A stretch of 13,146 nt of DNA. It comes from Paludibacteraceae bacterium (lineage in GTDB: Bacteria > Bacteroidota > Bacteroidia > Bacteroidales > Paludibacteraceae). Within the stretch, counting starts at the first letter, position 1, and every line of letters begins with the position of its first letter. The DNA is taken from positions 1 to 13,146 of the forward strand of contig CANIXM010000016.1 of the NCBI GenBank assembly GCA_947471245.1. Direction: 5' to 3'. Below the pieces are notes generated by a model that saw only the letters and a list, made by a program, of their open reading frames with translations, was not told the origin of the DNA and searched no databases. Positions 12,935 to 13,146 of this stretch are shown here, piece after piece. The position numbers were made by a program, and so were the translations under genes.

Positions 12935-13146
12935 GTTGTTGTTTGGCGGTTTATTTTTTTTATTGGTTTATTGCTTTCTTTAGTTGTTCGTTATGACAAA
13001 CGAGAACATTTTTCTTGTCGCCATGCCAGTAATGAAATCCATTTCCCTGGCAGCTCTTATACTCTTTACATTCGGCACACTTTCCTGTTTTCGTCCAACT
13101 TCTGTCTCGGAATATGCTGTATTTAGTCTGCCATACAGAAAAGAAG
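12903..13146. repeat. Long direct repeat, copy 2
   Basis: The partner of 7861-8110, in the same orientation and about 5.04 kb apart. It continues to the window end, so its full length is unknown. Confidence 0.9.
12960..13146 (-). CDS. Radical SAM enzyme, C-terminal SPASM-type part (runs off the window)
   Basis: The 61 visible codons before the TAA at 12960-12962 read FFSVWQTKYSIFRDRSW, then GKCAECKEYKSCQGNGFHYW and VLVCHNEQLKKAINQ. The CxxCx5C set and the later CHNE cysteine are kept, which fits auxiliary Fe-S cluster binding in radical SAM maturases. Compared with the 7924 fragment, two upstream Cys are Ser here and the frame is undamaged. Whether the N-terminal radical SAM barrel follows beyond 13146 cannot be seen. 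In related systems such enzymes modify a small neighbouring peptide or lipoprotein. Confidence 0.65.
   Translation of the reverse strand, partial: FFSVWQTKYSIFRDRSWTKTGKCAECKEYKSCQGNGFHYWHGDKKNVLVCHNEQLKKAINQ

Noticed and set aside
7861..13146. Composite transposon bounded by the 250-bp direct repeats
   Set aside because: The repeats encode a radical SAM C-terminus rather than an insertion sequence; no transposase, terminal inverted repeats or target-site duplication are visible.

Overview
The window looks like chromosomal DNA from a member of the Bacteroidota. Several candidate promoters match the phylum's -7 box TAnnTTTG (one also has TTTG 20 nt upstream). Surface proteins such as the DUF6029-like barrel and the TlpA-type thioredoxins are typical of the phylum. 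Intergenic DNA is full of short tandem repeats and CCGCC..GGCGG palindromes. No rRNA, tRNA, CRISPR array or intact transposase is visible.

Layout. (1) 198-2882, minus strand: an aromatic amino acid operon read right to left. It holds a promoter, a 17-residue Phe/Tyr leader peptide, a complete attenuator, prephenate dehydratase (pheA), a class I/II aminotransferase and a terminator. (2) 2883-3108: divergent control region, with a structured plus-strand leader carrying a possible 22-codon ORF. (3) 3109-5824, plus strand: a gene pair for an NfnA/SudB-type FAD/[2Fe-2S] subunit and an NfnB/GltD-type FAD/[4Fe-4S] subunit. They are separated by about 375 bp of tandem heptamers and three copies of a 50-bp hairpin repeat. 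(4) 5907-7145: a Tim44-like membrane-anchored protein and a convergent multi-pass membrane protein of unknown role. (5) 7258-8271, minus strand: gene decay, with an outer-membrane barrel pseudogene and the C-terminal SPASM-type piece of a radical SAM enzyme. (6) 8680-12706, plus strand: an AraC-family regulator, then a lipoprotein with two nearly identical thioredoxin-fold CPSC domains, a secreted TlpA-like protein (CKPC) and a DUF6029-like outer-membrane protein. This looks like an envelope thiol-redox cassette. (7) 12887-13146, minus strand: a second copy of the radical SAM C-terminus followed by a truncated signal peptide. It is about 94% identical to the piece at 7861-8110 by hand alignment.

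The most striking find is the attenuator in front of pheA. The leader peptide reads MLNRFFTYFYFYFYFSK, with ten aromatic residues among eleven consecutive codons. Its stop codon touches the 5' arm of an antiterminator that competes with a strong intrinsic terminator, and a 1:2 protector hairpin is also present. This is the classical ribosome-stalling design, here apparently reading both Phe and Tyr. It fits an operon that makes phenylpyruvate and transaminates aromatic keto acids. Second in interest are the internally duplicated CPSC lipoprotein with its tandem hairpins, and the duplicated remains of a radical SAM/outer-membrane gene pair flanking the redox cassette.
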